Source: Massospora cicadina (lineage: Eukaryota; Entomophthoromycota; Entomophthoromycetes; Entomophthorales; Entomophthoraceae). Taken from it: a stretch of DNA of 64,000 nt. The position numbers were made by a program, and so were the translations under genes. Shown here piece by piece: positions 8,545 to 18,315 of this stretch; within the stretch, counting starts at the first letter, position 1, and the number at the start of each line of letters is the position of its first letter. The notes under the pieces were generated by a model that worked only from the letters and a program-made list of their open reading frames with translations, was not told the DNA's origin and searched no databases. Location of the stretch: positions 1 to 64,000 of the forward strand of contig JAKSZP010009259.1 of assembly GCA_022478985.1 (NCBI GenBank), given 5' to 3'.

Positions 8545-9651
8545 GTTATCAGCTGGAATGCCCGATGTTTTCAATTCTATTAACATGCTGCTCAAAAAAT
8601 TACCTCCCAACCAAAGTTCTCAGAAATCATCCTCAATGGGCAGGCTACAGCATCAGACGTCATTGACAAGGTTTGAAGTCCCCTGTTGACAAATTGGGCA
8701 TTGCAGCTGATGCTATGCCACTGACCAAACAAACGGCTCTGTGACCAAGTGTGGGTGGGTTGGCCATCCCAAACCCGTTCCCAACCAAATGGACCCGCCC
8801 CTATGTGGGGTGGTCTTGGGGATTCCTGCCACTCGTTAGGCCAAACGCCATCACACCAACCATCAGAAATGCAACTGAGCCTCAGTTCAGACGTTTGAAG
8901 TCGAACTGACAGTGACTTGGCCCACTGCCAAACTTTTAATGAAAGTTCTCAGGGAATAAACCTTCCCATTCCCAAATAATTTGCTGGTTAGGTCAAAATC
9001 AAGGCCCCCAATCCCAGCTTATTACTACCTCAATCAACCACTATTTAATCAGTTGCATTACACTGAGAAAATTTTTGGAAGATTTTCTTCCTTTTCCTTC
9101 AATAAAAATTTTGCCAAAAAACCAAAACAGTTTTTTATTATATTGTTCCTTCTGGCCGCATCCCTGATGGCGTTTCCCTGGTGGCCTGTCAGTCCATATG
9201 AGATGGGTCTACCAGTTCTTATGGTCACTATGGCCCCCATCATCATTGATTGGATTCAGCGAGTCAGATATTTTTGGCTCTATAACCCCACTATCATAAA
9301 CTTCCAGCAACAGTACATGGGGATCTTGTGGCCTTATGTCCACCAACTTCAAGAGAGAATCCATCTCCTTGTCTCCCCAGTCAAAATGACCCCATATGCT
9401 GATGAACTTATTGAAACTATCTCTGTGATCCCACCCCTGCAGCAAGACCCCTGGGTCAGGAGTGGGCTCATTGTGGTTCGTCAGGATCATACTCACTGTT
9501 GTTCTACACCAACAATTCATCATTTCACCATGCTCAGCTCCATATAACGTTGTTCAGTTGGCAATGCCTCTGGAATTCTGGCTTGCTTTTTGGGTGCTTA
9601 TGCATCCTGACTGGCAGGCCGGTCTAAACTTCTTCTGCTGTTTCCATGACA
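8235..9651 (+). repeat. LTR3, shared and chimeric
   Basis: 1417 bp, TGTAAGTCCCGG...TTTCCATGACA. It serves as 3' LTR of A-in and 5' LTR of A-out. Most positions match LTR2, but roughly the last 200 bp (for example 'gcatcctgactggcaggc' and 'ctaaacttcttctgc') match LTR4. It contains the U3 frame, a TATA-like tatttaatca near 9045 and the R-U5 frame 8981-9547. Confidence 0.88.
8981..9547 (+). CDS. R-U5 hydrophobic open frame (LTR3)
   Basis: 188 codons without a stop, carrying 'AFPWWPVSPY', 'DWIQRVRYFWLYNPTIINF' and 'ILWPYVHQLQERIHLL'. The solo LTR copy (43300-43674) reads from this peptide into 'PLAFWLAFWMLMHPNW' in one frame, suggesting the ancestral ORF ran on toward the internal region. Several segments look membrane-like. 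Function unknown. The real start may be near the 'MAFPWWP' Met. Confidence 0.45.
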   Translation: MLVRSKSRPPIPAYYYLNQPLFNQLHYTEKIFGRFSSFSFNKNFAKKPKQFFIILFLLAASLMAFPWWPVSPYEMGLPVLMVTMAPIIIDWIQRVRYFWLYNPTIINFQQQYMGILWPYVHQLQERIHLLVSPVKMTPYADELIETISVIPPLQQDPWVRSGLIVVRQDHTHCCSTPTIHHFTMLSSI

Positions 9652-9902
9652 TAATTAACCAACCATTATTTCCAGCCACTTCTGCCTTGTTCTTTGAACT
9701 GGGCGCTGCAGTGGTTACCCTTTACCAAATGAATGTGCAATCAGTAGTTTGCTGTTTGTTGTTTGTTTGGTCACTTTCCAATTTTGGGAGAATTATTACT
9801 CTACCTTTGGGAATCTTCTTCAATTTTAAGCTGCGCGGATTGAAGTTCCTCCTCCTTCCCCTAGACCAGAAGGAAGCTCGAGTGTCCCTTCCTGGAAGAT
9901 AG
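9462..9902 (+). pseudogene. Leader frame crossing the LTR3-internal junction (A-out)
   Basis: 146 codons across the LTR end (9651) and primer site, parallel to 3570-4307. Conserved peptides 'MPLEFWLAFWVLMHPDW' and 'SALFFELGAAVVTLYQMN' are followed by another hydrophobic block ('CCLLFVWSLSNF'). Divergent A2 and A3 retain similar residues, so it was probably translated. Stops before the Gag-like part. Confidence 0.5.
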
Positions 9903-10690
9903 ACAATCAAGTCCTTGACATGCTCGCTGAGGTGCAAATGTGTACAGCAATTTCTCTTAATAATGCTTCCGCATTATCCCATGCCCAACAAAGGCTTGCG
10001 TTGTTAGACGCTGTGGATGGGGATGCCCACCGTTGGGTTAGTGGCCTTTTGCACTCTTCCTCACAAGCAGGAGACCCCACCCCACTGATGGCTATCATAT
10101 TGGCTGCCCCTGAAACCCCCTGTGTCACAATTGGACCTCATATTTAGACTGATCTATGCCTTGGCTGAAGCCCCTAGCCTGGTTTCTTTTATTTCTACCT
10201 TCCATGAACTGGCCCATGCGTCATGTCTCTCTATCAATATGCTTCAGGCAGTCTTTAGATCAGGCTTGGATTCAGGTTCCTCTCATCACGAGGTCTGGTC
10301 CACCGTCCAAGGATCAGTAGATCAAGTATGTGCCACCACGACCACCATTAATGCCTTCCTCCGCCATGTTACCATTATCAAAAGGGGAATTTTATGATTG
10401 GGTTACCCAAAGTAGATGCAGACGACGTGCCTACCTCTGAACTAGTGGTAGTTCTAAGTACCAATCCTTAAATAACCCCCGTGTCCAAGTTGGCTGATAC
10501 AGAGTTACCTATAAATGAATTTGCTAAGGCCCAGATGGAGGAGGTCATTTACCCCACCCTTGTACTCCCAATTTTTGCTCCGGCTAAAGCCCCTGACCTT
10601 ACCCCCAATTTGCCAGTTATTTCTTCAGTTACATATGATTCAGTCAAATCTTCCAATAAACAAAACTTTGCATATTTCCTATTGCCTATG
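9903..10690 (+). pseudogene. Gag-like region (A-out)
   Basis: 9920-10147 encodes 'MLAEVQMCTAISL' to 'LLDAVDGDAHRWVSGLL'. 10122-10397 encodes 'AEAPSLVSFISTFHELAHAS' and 'STVQGSVDQVCATT'. Then a Pro-rich linker from 10481 leads to PR. Stops and frame changes split it. Position between leader and PR is the basis for the Gag call; no capsid motif or zinc knuckle is visible. Confidence 0.5.
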
Positions 10691-11037
10691 AAGATCATTG
10701 TCAGCTCGCTCATGTTTCCTTTGAGGCCCTGGTGGATACCAGAGCTGCAGGGAACTTCATGAGTGTTGATTTGGCTCAACAATTAGAACTGGAAATGGAT
10801 GCAGGTCCCTCAGTGATGCTGGCCTCATCTGCCTCCCAGACCTCATATGTCATTTGCCAACAGGTACCTTTTTCAATCCACCTGTTCAGCTTCTGCAATC
10901 TTTTTTTGGCCATGCCAAACTTGGTGTTTCTGGTGATCTTAGGTGTGGGGTGGTGGCGCCAAAAACATGGTAAGATTCACTTAGAGTCTAATACATTGTC
11001 ACTTACCAATGATCATCTGGAGGGAATATCCCTTTGA
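10680..11037 (+). pseudogene. Aspartic protease (A-out), DTR active site
   Basis: Same peptide as A-in, including the DTR replacement of DTG at about 10735 and a stop at 11035-11037. Near-identity to A-in here contrasts with about one difference per ten bases in flanking parts, pointing to gene conversion between the tandem copies. Confidence 0.75.
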
Positions 11038-11129
11038 TTGACACCCTCAAGAAGAAACAAGTCCCCAGCTCTATCACTAACCTAGTCACTTCTGCGGGCA
11101 TCCCAACCAATTTTCCAGAGAGTTTAATG

Positions 11130-11879
11130 CGCTATTGAAGAATCTTTGACTTGGGAAAGGCGGATCACCTGCCAAGCACACTAGGTTCAATTGTGGGTTT
11201 CAAATTACCGTGGAGTTGGTGAACATCAACTGTCCGTTATATCCCCATACAGGGATGAATAAGTTGCACTCAATACCTGGTTGGACAATATGCTGAAAAA
11301 AGGGTGGTTGTTCAAGGAGACCTCACCTGTTGCCTCCCTCATCATCTTCTCCAAAAAGTGGATGGCTCTCTCCATCCCTGCATGGATTACAATCACTTAA
11401 ATAAAATAATGGTCTCTGATCCCTACCCCTTGCCTCTGGAGCAGAGGATCAGCCAGGCAATCACCAAATCCCGTGTGTTCTCTTGGCTGGATCTGGTAAA
11501 TGCCTTCAACCAAATTTGGGTAATGAAAGGGCAGGAATGGTTAACAGCGGTCTGGATGAAGCACGGCATTTTCCAATTCCGTGCAATGCCCTTTGGGCTG
11601 AAGAATGCTCCCGCTATGTTTCAATATATGCTCAACAATGTACTGGGTGACCTCCAGTTTACCTGTGCAGTTGCATACATTGATGATATCCTGGTTCACA
11701 CACCAACTCCTGAACAACATGCTAAAGACTTGAAAGCAGTGGTGGTCGCCTTGAATAAGGCAGGTTTGTTCCTCAAACCTTCCAAGTGTGAGTTTTATAA
11801 GGAGGAGGTTACTTTCCTCGGGAACCTGGTTCTCAAAGATGGCTATTCAATCCCTCCCAACAATTTAGATGTGATCTGA
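11130..11879 (+). pseudogene. Reverse transcriptase (A-out)
   Basis: 191-codon main frame from 11304 with 'LHPCMDYNHLNKI', 'WLDLVNAFNQIW', 'AMPFGLKNAPAMFQYM', 'AYIDDILVHTPTPEQHAKDL' and 'PSKCEFYKEEVTFLGNLV'. It extends further than A-in through the thumb, so this is the better RT copy. The tga at 11877 ends it before RNase H. The catalytic Asp pair is retained. Confidence 0.88.
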
Positions 11880-11967
11880 GAATGGCCAACCCTGACTATG
11901 CAGAAATAACTTTGGATTTTCTTGGGAACCATCATTTTCTTAAAAAGCTTTCCCAGCACTTTCCCAG

Positions 11968-12384
11968 ATGGCCGCACCACTCCACCCCCTTACAGGGAAA
12001 AACGTACCATTTTGTTGGACGCCCAAATGCCAGCAGGCATTCAAATCTGATCAAAGAGGTGTTCATGTCTCCGCTATTTTGAAGCAGGCTGATCCCACTA
12101 AGCTGGATATTGTTGCATGTGATGCCTCATTGAGAGTCGTGGGAGTGGTGTTGATTCAGGAGCATGATGGTTTAGAACACCCGGTTGCTTACTTTTCATG
12201 GAAGCTCACAGCCACAGAACAGAATTGGGCCATATATGATAAGGAATTGGCAGCTGTTGCATGGGCATTAACTCATTGGAGATATCTGTTGCAGGGTGCT
12301 CAACATGAATCAACAGTCCTCATGGATCACCAGGCCCTTTTGTATTTTCACAAACCCCAAAAATTGGTGCATCAGCAGGCCTGA
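11968..12384 (+). pseudogene. RNase H (A-out)
   Basis: 138-codon frame: 'LDIVACDASLRVVGVVLIQE' (first Asp), 'HPVAYFSWKLTATEQNWAIY' then 'DKELAAVAWALTHWRYLL' (catalytic Glu) and 'MDHQALLYFHKP' (third Asp). Carries the expected acidic residues and is the cleanest RNase H in the window. A frame change near 12060 and a stop at 12382 isolate it. Confidence 0.85.
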
Positions 12385-13370
12385 ACCTATTGGAATCTAT
12401 GCAGTTTTATCTTTCTATACGAATTTGTAAAAGGTGCGCTCAATGTACTTCCCAATTTTCTAAGCTGCAGCCCCGCCAACTGTTCCTTAGACCCAAAGGA
12501 AGTTGACCTCATTACCATGATTCCTGCTGCCCAAATCCTGTCAATCGTTCCCCCCATCATTTCATCCATCACTTTGGCTCCTGACAACCCGCTAGTGGCT
12601 CAGGTCTTAGCCAGTCAAATGGCCTGCCCTGAGGGCGTGGAGCTGGTTGAGCAGTTGGCTCTCCAAGTCACAAACACTCCCTATACTCCTTAGAGGAGGG
12701 ACTCATTTACTTTTGGTCTTGCATCTGGGTTCCCCCTCCTTCCAATAGGAGGTATTTCATGCACATCATGATCCCCCCATGGTTGGACATCCTGGTAACA
12801 AGAAATGCATTGATTTGATTAAGAGGACCTTCAATTGGGTGGGTCTGACAAAAGAGGTTCTGGCCTGGATCACCGATTGTGTTACTTGCACCAGGGCTAG
12901 TTCAGACCACTTTAGTAAAAATGGCCTCCTGCACCCCTTGCAGCAGGCGGAGGGCCCAAGGACATTAGTGTCTGTGGACTTTATTGTCGAACTCCCCTGT
13001 TTTAATGGGTTCACAGTGGTGATGGTAGTGGTGGATCGCTTCATGAAGTTTTCCCTTTTTATACCATGTACTTCCACGATTACATCAGAAGAAATGCTTG
13101 CCTTTTTGTACGCTATGTGTTTTCAATGTTTGGTCTCCCCCAGGAGATCATCAGTGACCATGGCTCACAGTTCACTGCACAGTTCTGGAGTGAACTCCTA
13201 TCAATCCTGAAAATATTTCCCTGTTGGTCCACGGCATATCATCCCAGTTTAACAGACAGACTAAGTGGATCATCTAAGTCCTTGAACAGTACCTGCGTTG
13301 CTATGCTGCAGCCGCGCAGGATACCTGGGCTGATGACCTTCCTCTCGCTCAATTAGCTTACAACAATGGG
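12385..13370 (+). pseudogene. Integrase (A-out)
   Basis: Linker around 12420-12700, HHCC finger from 12775 ('MVGHPGNKKC...CVTCTRA'), core 12960-13360 with 'SVDFIVELP' and 'ISDHGSQFTAQFW'. The Glu motif (normally DGQTERVN) is destroyed by a frame change near 13240. Frames 12779-13210 and 13066-13356 overlap because of a frameshift near 13090. Confidence 0.82.
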
Positions 13371-14010
13371 ACCCACACATCCATGGGGTTTTCCCCCTAT
13401 GAGCAGCGTTGGGTTATAATCCTCTGTTTTTGGTCAGGCCATGCTTGCACCCCGAGGTTCAAGCTGCCGCGGACCATGCTGCCCATATCAGATTGACTCA
13501 AGGCTTAGTGTGAGAACACCTCACCAAAGCCATAGATGACTACAAGCGGTTTGCAGATTGTAAGCATCTTACAGTTCACAATTTTATGGTGGGCTCCTAC
13601 ATCATGCTTGATACCCATCATTTAAGAATTCAGGCCCCTTTCCATAAATTTGCTAGTAGATGCTTGGGCCCTCATTTGGTGGAGGAGGTATTGGGTAATG
13701 GGGCGTTCTGGTTGAAGCTCCCTGCACATTGGAAGCAGCATCCCTTTTTCCTTGTTTCCCAGCTGTCGCCCTTCAAGGGTGCAATCCCCACAAGAAATGG
13801 AACCATCATTGGTAAAAACGGGGAAGAGGCCGAGGTAGAAGCTATCCTGGCATCCCAGAAATCCTGACATTCCGTACAATATCTCGTGGCCTGGAAAGGG
13901 TTTCTGGCCTATGAAAACAGTTTGGTCAAGGCACGCAATTGCACAAATTGCATGGACCTGGTTGAAGCATTCCAAATATCCCACCCCAAAGCTCCCCAAA
14001 AAAAAAGTTG
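13371..14010 (+). pseudogene. Integrase C-terminus with chromodomain (A-out)
   Basis: 13586-13867 gives 'HKFASRCLGPHLVEEV', 'FWLKLPAHWKQHPFF' and 'SQLSPFKGAI', the GPY/F module. After an in-frame tga at 13865 the same frame continues 'SVQYLVAWKGFLAYENSLV' and 'NCMDLVEAFQISHPKAPQ', a nearly complete chromodomain. The aromatic positions (Y, W, F) of the fold are present. It is the best chromodomain here apart from A3. Confidence 0.85.
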
Positions 14011-14092
14011 TGACAATTATGGCAATCTTGTTACCCAAAATGCATAAGAATGTGACTCTTTTGCAGTTTCCCGGTGGTGGGGCCCTTCCTTT

Positions 14093-14110
14093 GGAAAAAG
14101 GAAAGGGTAA
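14093..14110 (+). other. Polypurine tract (A-out)
   Basis: ggaaaaaggaaagggtaa directly before the TGTAAGTCC of LTR4. Same arrangement as in the other type A copies. Confidence 0.85.
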
Positions 14111-14339
14111 TGTAAGTCCTGGGTAATATCCCCTGGCTGTTGATCGGGCCATTTTTCCATTCCTGAGAAAAAGGCACTGAAGAGGATGGTGGTAGCCCCA
14201 TTACTCAAGGCAATCTTGCTCACGTAGTAGACAAGCGCTGGTTAATAGCTCTTCCACTTCCTATTACACCCTCAGTGCCCACACTCACCTCAGCAGAACG
14301 TTATGGGGAATCAGCGAAATCTGCACCAAGATTGTCAAA

Positions 14340-14606
14340 TTGAAATCAATTGGAACTAATTTGAGTGGTAATCTGCCTGATGTTCAGATCTCAAAGGGCC
14401 AGAAAAGTATGAAGACTTATCTATTGGCCAGAATGCCTGACAGTTTCAATTCAATTAACATGCTGATCAAACAAATCACCTCCCTACCAAAGTTGTTGGG
14501 GATCATCCCTGATGGGCAGGCAACAGCATCGGACATCATTGACAAGGGTTCAAAGTCTCCTGTTGACAACTTGGGCGTTATGGCCCAATGTGATGCCACT
14601 GACTAA
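14340..14606 (+). pseudogene. U3-encoded open frame, LTR4 copy
   Basis: 88 codons with 'GTNLSGNLPDVQISKGQK', 'SLPKLLGIIPDGQATASD' and 'SPVDNLGVM', closely parallel to LTR1 1889-2389. The upstream RWV motif is in a different frame here because of small indels. No recognised domain. Confidence 0.45.
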
Positions 14607-14945
14607 AAAAATGGCCCAGCAACCAAGCATGGGCGGGTTGGCTGTCCTGAGCCCATTCCCAACCAAATGAACCCACCCCTATGTGGGATGGACTTGGGGA
14701 TTCCCAAGCTTGTCAGGCCAAACGCCATCATGCCAACTGTCAGAAATGAAGCCAAGCCTCAGTTTGGATTCTAGAGGTTGAACAGATAGCGACTCAGCCT
14801 GCTGCCAAATTTTTTGATGTCAGTTCCCAGGGAACTAACCCATTCCTGAATAATTTGCCAGTTAGGTCATTATTAAGGGTCCTGATCTCAGCTTGTTACT
14901 GCCCCAATTGACCACTATTTAATCAGTTGCACTTCACTGAGAAAA

Positions 14946-15509
14946 TTGTTGGTCAATTTTCTTCCTTTCCTTTCAATGAAATTTTGCTCAAAAACCCCAA
15001 TCAATTTTTTTATTGTATCGCTCCTTCTGGCCGCATCCCTGATGGCATTTCCCTGGTGGCCTGTTGGTCTGTATACCAGATGGGATCTACCAGTACTTAT
15101 GGTCACTATGGCCCCCTCTGTCATTGATTGGATTCAGCGAGTCAGATATTTTTGGCGCTATAACCCCACTATCATAAACTTTCAGCAACAGTACATGGGG
15201 ATCTTGTGGCCTTACATCCACCAACAGCAAGAGAGAATCCGTCTCCTTGCCTCCCTGGTTGAAATGACCCCATATGCTGATAAACTTATTGAAACTATTT
15301 CTGTGATCCCACCCCCTGCAGCAAGGCCCCTGGGTTGGGGGTGGGGGCATTGTGGTTCAACGTTGAGATCATACTCACTGTTATTCTACACCAACAATTT
15401 GTCATTTCACAATGCCCAGCTCCATATAATGTCATTCAGTCAACAATGCCTCTGGCATTCTGGCTTGCTTTTTGGGTGCTTACGCATCCTGACTGGCAGG
15501 CTGGTCTAA
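14946..15509 (+). CDS. R-U5 hydrophobic open frame (LTR4)
   Basis: 187 codons starting about at the predicted transcript 5' end. Contains 'LLAASLMAFPWWPVGLY', 'VIDWIQRVRYFW' and 'ILWPYIHQQQERIRLL'. It is an independent copy of the LTR2/LTR3 frame and remains open despite about 10% divergence. Function unknown. Confidence 0.45.
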   Translation: MLVNFLPFLSMKFCSKTPINFFIVSLLLAASLMAFPWWPVGLYTRWDLPVLMVTMAPSVIDWIQRVRYFWRYNPTIINFQQQYMGILWPYIHQQQERIRLLASLVEMTPYADKLIETISVIPPPAARPLGWGWGHCGSTLRSYSLLFYTNNLSFHNAQLHIMSFSQQCLWHSGLLFGCLRILTGRLV

Positions 15510-15533
15510 ACTTCTTCTGCCATTTCCATGACA

Positions 15534-15565
15534 GGTGTCCACTTTAATGTCATATAACCATGACA
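15534..15565 (-). repeat. TSD GGTGT (right copy) plus outer 27 bp of the C-left 5' LTR
   Basis: 15534-15538 repeats GGTGT. 15539-15565 reads as reverse complement of the first bases of the C LTR (TGTCATGG...), matching C-right 61240 onward. It marks the right end of C-left; its TSD with the host element would begin with ttcac at 15566. Confidence 0.85.
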
Positions 15566-16240
15566 TTCACAGTTTCTTAGGATTAGCAAACCTTTGCCAT
15601 GATTTTGTCAACGATTTTTCTACCATTGCATTACCCCTTACTCATCTCACTTCAGATTTTGAAACTTTATATTATAATTTAGTCGCAGAAATTTTTTTCA
15701 CAATTAAGGACAACTTTGTTTCTGCCCATTTGTGTTGGCTATGCCTGACTATGAAAATTCTTATGTAATTTAAACTGATGCTTCTGGTTTTGCACTTGAA
15801 GGAGTTTGCTGCAGAAGGAGGATGATATTAGGCTGCATCCCATAGCTTACTATTCTAAGAAATTTATTTAAGCGGAATGTAACTACCCTATATATGACAA
15901 TGAGATTTTGGCTATCATTCAGAAATGAAACCCTGGCGTCAGTATCTGCGTGGGACTAAGCACCTTGTGAGGATTATAACAGATCATAAAAATATCACAT
16001 AATTCTTCATCCCATGACAACTAAACTAGAGGTAAGCCAGATGGACCCTTACTATGATGTATTATAACTTGGATATTGGTTACAAACCTGTAAATGTTAA
16101 TGTAATTCCTGATTCTTTAAGCCGTTATCCTGACCTGATACCTGCTAATGAAGAGATTTATAAGTGCAATATTCAGGTGCTACTGAATACCAAAGACCCC
16201 AATGAGTTACTTTCTTATATTGTACTAGTTGGGTGAGGAG
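15566..16240 (+). pseudogene. RT connection and RNase H (D)
   Basis: Opens with 'HSFLGLANLCHDFVNDFSTI' (the SFLGLxNYYRxFI block), 'ALPLTHLTS', then a broken RNase H ('TDHKNIT' near 15980) and the linker at 16054-16236 including 'PDSLSRYPDL', the conserved ADALSR segment between RNase H and integrase. Numerous stops. Confidence 0.7.
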
Positions 16241-16259
16241 TGGAGATTTTGCAAATACA

Positions 16260-17460
16260 GAATTATGACGCTTTGTCAAGAAGTAAAGAATGACATTATC
16301 AGAACCTGGAAATAGCATGGTACAAGGAAGGTACTCACTAAAAGGTCAAATGGTTTATTGGAAAGGTCATATGTTTGTGCAGAAGGCCCAAAACGTTTGG
16401 AAATTATACACTATCATCACGATGTGGCTATGGCTGGACATCCTGGAAGAAAAAAATGGTACATCTCATTTAACGCACCTTCAGTGGCCTGGTCTAATTT
16501 AAGATGTAGTGAATTACCTAGCTGGTTGTGAAACATGTGTACAGATTAAGGCTCACAATGGTCATCCTGAGGGACAGTTGGAGCCACTAGATGATGCACA
16601 AAAGCCTTGGAAATCAGTATTTATGGATTTCATTGTGGAGTTACCCCTCTCTCATGGCTTCAAAAAAATTCTGGTAGTTGTAGATCAGTTTACCAAAATG
16701 GCTTATTAATCCTTACAACTAAAAATCACTGCAAAAGAGATAACCCAGTTATTTATGAAGCATTTTTTTCATCCACCACGTACACCCAGAGAGGTTATCT
16801 AAGACAGAGGGCCTCAGTTTAAATCTTTTTTTGGAAGCTACCTCTCAAACCTAATAATTAAAAGATGTTTGTCTAAAGCATATCATTATTATACTGATGG
16901 ACAAACTGAGAGGGTTAACCAGGTTCTAGAGAAGTACTTAAGGTGTTATGTAAATGCAGATCAAGATTATTATGTTGATCTGTAGCCAATAGCACAGTTT
17001 TGCTACAATAATCTTTATCACACCTCTACCAGGATCTTGCATTTTAAAGTTAATTATGGTCACGTTTTTCACTGGGAACCACTGCTTCTATGGAAGCAGA
17101 TAACCCAATGGGAAGAGATTTCTTAAGTGAGATCCATCAGAAACATGAGTTGTGCTTGGCAAATTTGATGAAAAGCTGTAAAAACTACAAGGATTTTGCA
17201 GACAAGAAGAGGAAACGTGGGAACCAAATGTAAGTTAGTAGTGAGGTCTATTTGGATGTGCGAAATTTACCCCTAGATGTACCATGTCACAAGCTTGCCC
17301 ATTAACGTGTGGGACCTTACAAGGTGATAGAAAATTTTAGAAAAGGTAGCTTACCATGTTGGGCTAACTGAAGGATGAAAGGTCTAATTGTGTTCCACAG
17401 ATCTCTGATGTTCAAAAAAGATGGTCAATCCCTACCCCATCAGAAGGTTAAAGACCCAGA
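16260..17460 (+). pseudogene. Integrase (D)
   Basis: Pieces in three frames: 'AGHPG'-like finger near 16430, 'YLAGCETCVQIKAHNGHPEG' (16509-16709, second half of HHCC), 'FMDFIVELPLSHGFKKILVV' (first Asp), 'RGPQF' near 16810 and '[17 protein letters not shown]' near 16895, where Glu is kept. Extensive stops and indels. Confidence 0.75.
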
Positions 17461-17489
17461 ACCCCTCTTATCAAAGGCCCTTATTTTTA

Positions 17490-17660
17490 ATATGAAGTAG
17501 AAGACATTACTGGAAGATTCACATATCATGGGAAGTTGCAGTACCTGGTCAAGTAGGTTGGGTACCAGCTGAGAAAAGCACTTATGAGCCAGTAGAAGAG
17601 TTGAATACCGTGGGTAATTTGTTGAGAAAATGGCAGAAGAAGGCCTCAGCTGTAGCTTAA
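17490..17660 (+). pseudogene. Chromodomain remnant (D)
   Basis: Near 17500 the plus strand reads 'DITGRFTYHGKLQYLVK', followed by a stop in place of the WKG Trp, then in another frame 'STYEPVEELNTVGNLLRKW'. This is the usual chromodomain order (VE.I, YLVKWKGY, W/YEP.., L). It makes D a chromovirus. Confidence 0.65.
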
Positions 17661-17904
17661 GCCCTAGTAGGGGACAATAATGGGTGAATCCTAACATGAT
17701 TAAAGTACCAGAAACCTCAAAATTATTCTTCCAGACTGATAAACTATTCAAGGAAGTGAGATCGGCTAGAAATAGGAAATTATGTGGTAAATTTAATTCA
17801 TTTTCTTGCTTACTAAACAATAATTGCAACAAAATTGAGAGACTCCAACTGACTTAAAAATCATGTGCAATCATTAATTCCAGAAGCTCAGAAGAAGGAG
17901 AATA
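17661..17904 (+). other. 3' untranslated end of D with purine tract
   Basis: No convincing coding sequence. 17887-17903 (ctcagaagaaggagaat) is purine-rich and sits where the PPT is expected. The antisense frame at 17440-17832 spans chromodomain and 3' end and looks like a shadow. Confidence 0.45.
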
Positions 17905-18315
17905 GTATTGCTTACAAATTAATTTAGCTCTAGTAAGTCCAGGAAGAGGAATGGAATATACAACTAAAGCATTCATATTGTTTTGTTTTTGTGGTCAATA
18001 AAATACTTTAAATTATGCAAGTACTATTAAAGTTAATTACTTAAGTGTCAAAAATCTTGATCTACCACCCCAAACTTCCAGAAACTCCCCTCCACCTTAC
18101 CTTCCTAAAATCATACTTTGGGCAACTTCCATACCAGTATACCCACCATTTCTAATATTTGGACGCAACTAGTGTCCTGGTTATAGTGCATCCAAACCTT
18201 GGTTATACTAGCTCATAGTTAGCTACCCCCAACCAGGACAGCGGTACACCAGTCCCTGACAGTTGGGCTTCTTGGGCATAGCACCATTATGCTTGAAACT
18301 GGAAACCCAATAGGC
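17905..18315 (+). repeat. Probable LTR between D and B4
   Basis: Bounded by the D purine tract on the left and by a PBS (18316) on the right, ending ...cccaata then ggc. No second copy is inside the window, so exact ends are uncertain. If right, D and B4 are tandem members of one family sharing this LTR. Confidence 0.4.

Larger units (their letters stand above)
1696..15533 (+). mobile_element. Type A composite: two Ty3/Gypsy chromoviruses in tandem
   Basis: Order: LTR1 (truncated, 1696-2333), LTR2 (2334-3762), internal A-in (3763-8234), LTR3 (8235-9651), internal A-out (9652-14110), LTR4 (14111-15533). One TSD (GGTGT) flanks the whole block. By diagnostic bases LTR1 pairs with LTR4 and LTR2 pairs with most of LTR3, while the last ~200 bp of LTR3 resemble LTR4. 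This is what is expected if A-in inserted into LTR1 of A-out and LTR3 then recombined with the remaining part of LTR1. Confidence 0.85.
14111..15533 (+). repeat. LTR4 (3' LTR of A-out)
   Basis: 1423 bp, TGTAAGTCCTGG...TTTCCATGACA, followed by TSD GGTGT. Holds the U3 peptide (14340-14606), a TATA-like tatttaatca near 14918, the sequence GTTGGTCAATT at 14948-14958 (predicted RNA 5' end) and the R-U5 frame 14946-15509 (187 codons). Confidence 0.9.
15566..17904 (+). mobile_element. Fragment D: pol 3' half of an older Ty3/Gypsy element
   Basis: Plus-strand remnant containing RT connection, RNase H, integrase and a decayed chromodomain, truncated on the left by C-left insertion. Heavily broken, more than type A. 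A purine-rich tract (17887-17903) followed by an LTR-like stretch ends it. It may belong to the B4 family, because that LTR is followed by a B-type PBS. Confidence 0.75.

Noticed and set aside
7996..8610. 204-codon antisense frame over the A-in chromodomain and LTR3 (similar ones at 2484-2888 and 44217-44723)
   Set aside because: It mirrors the sense frame that carries the conserved U3 peptide; conservation in the antisense reading is explained by the sense one. Not fully excluded.
1696..15533. The tandem A block as an assembly duplication
   Set aside because: The two internal regions and the LTRs differ throughout (about 10% outside the conversion tract), so a duplicated contig is unlikely.
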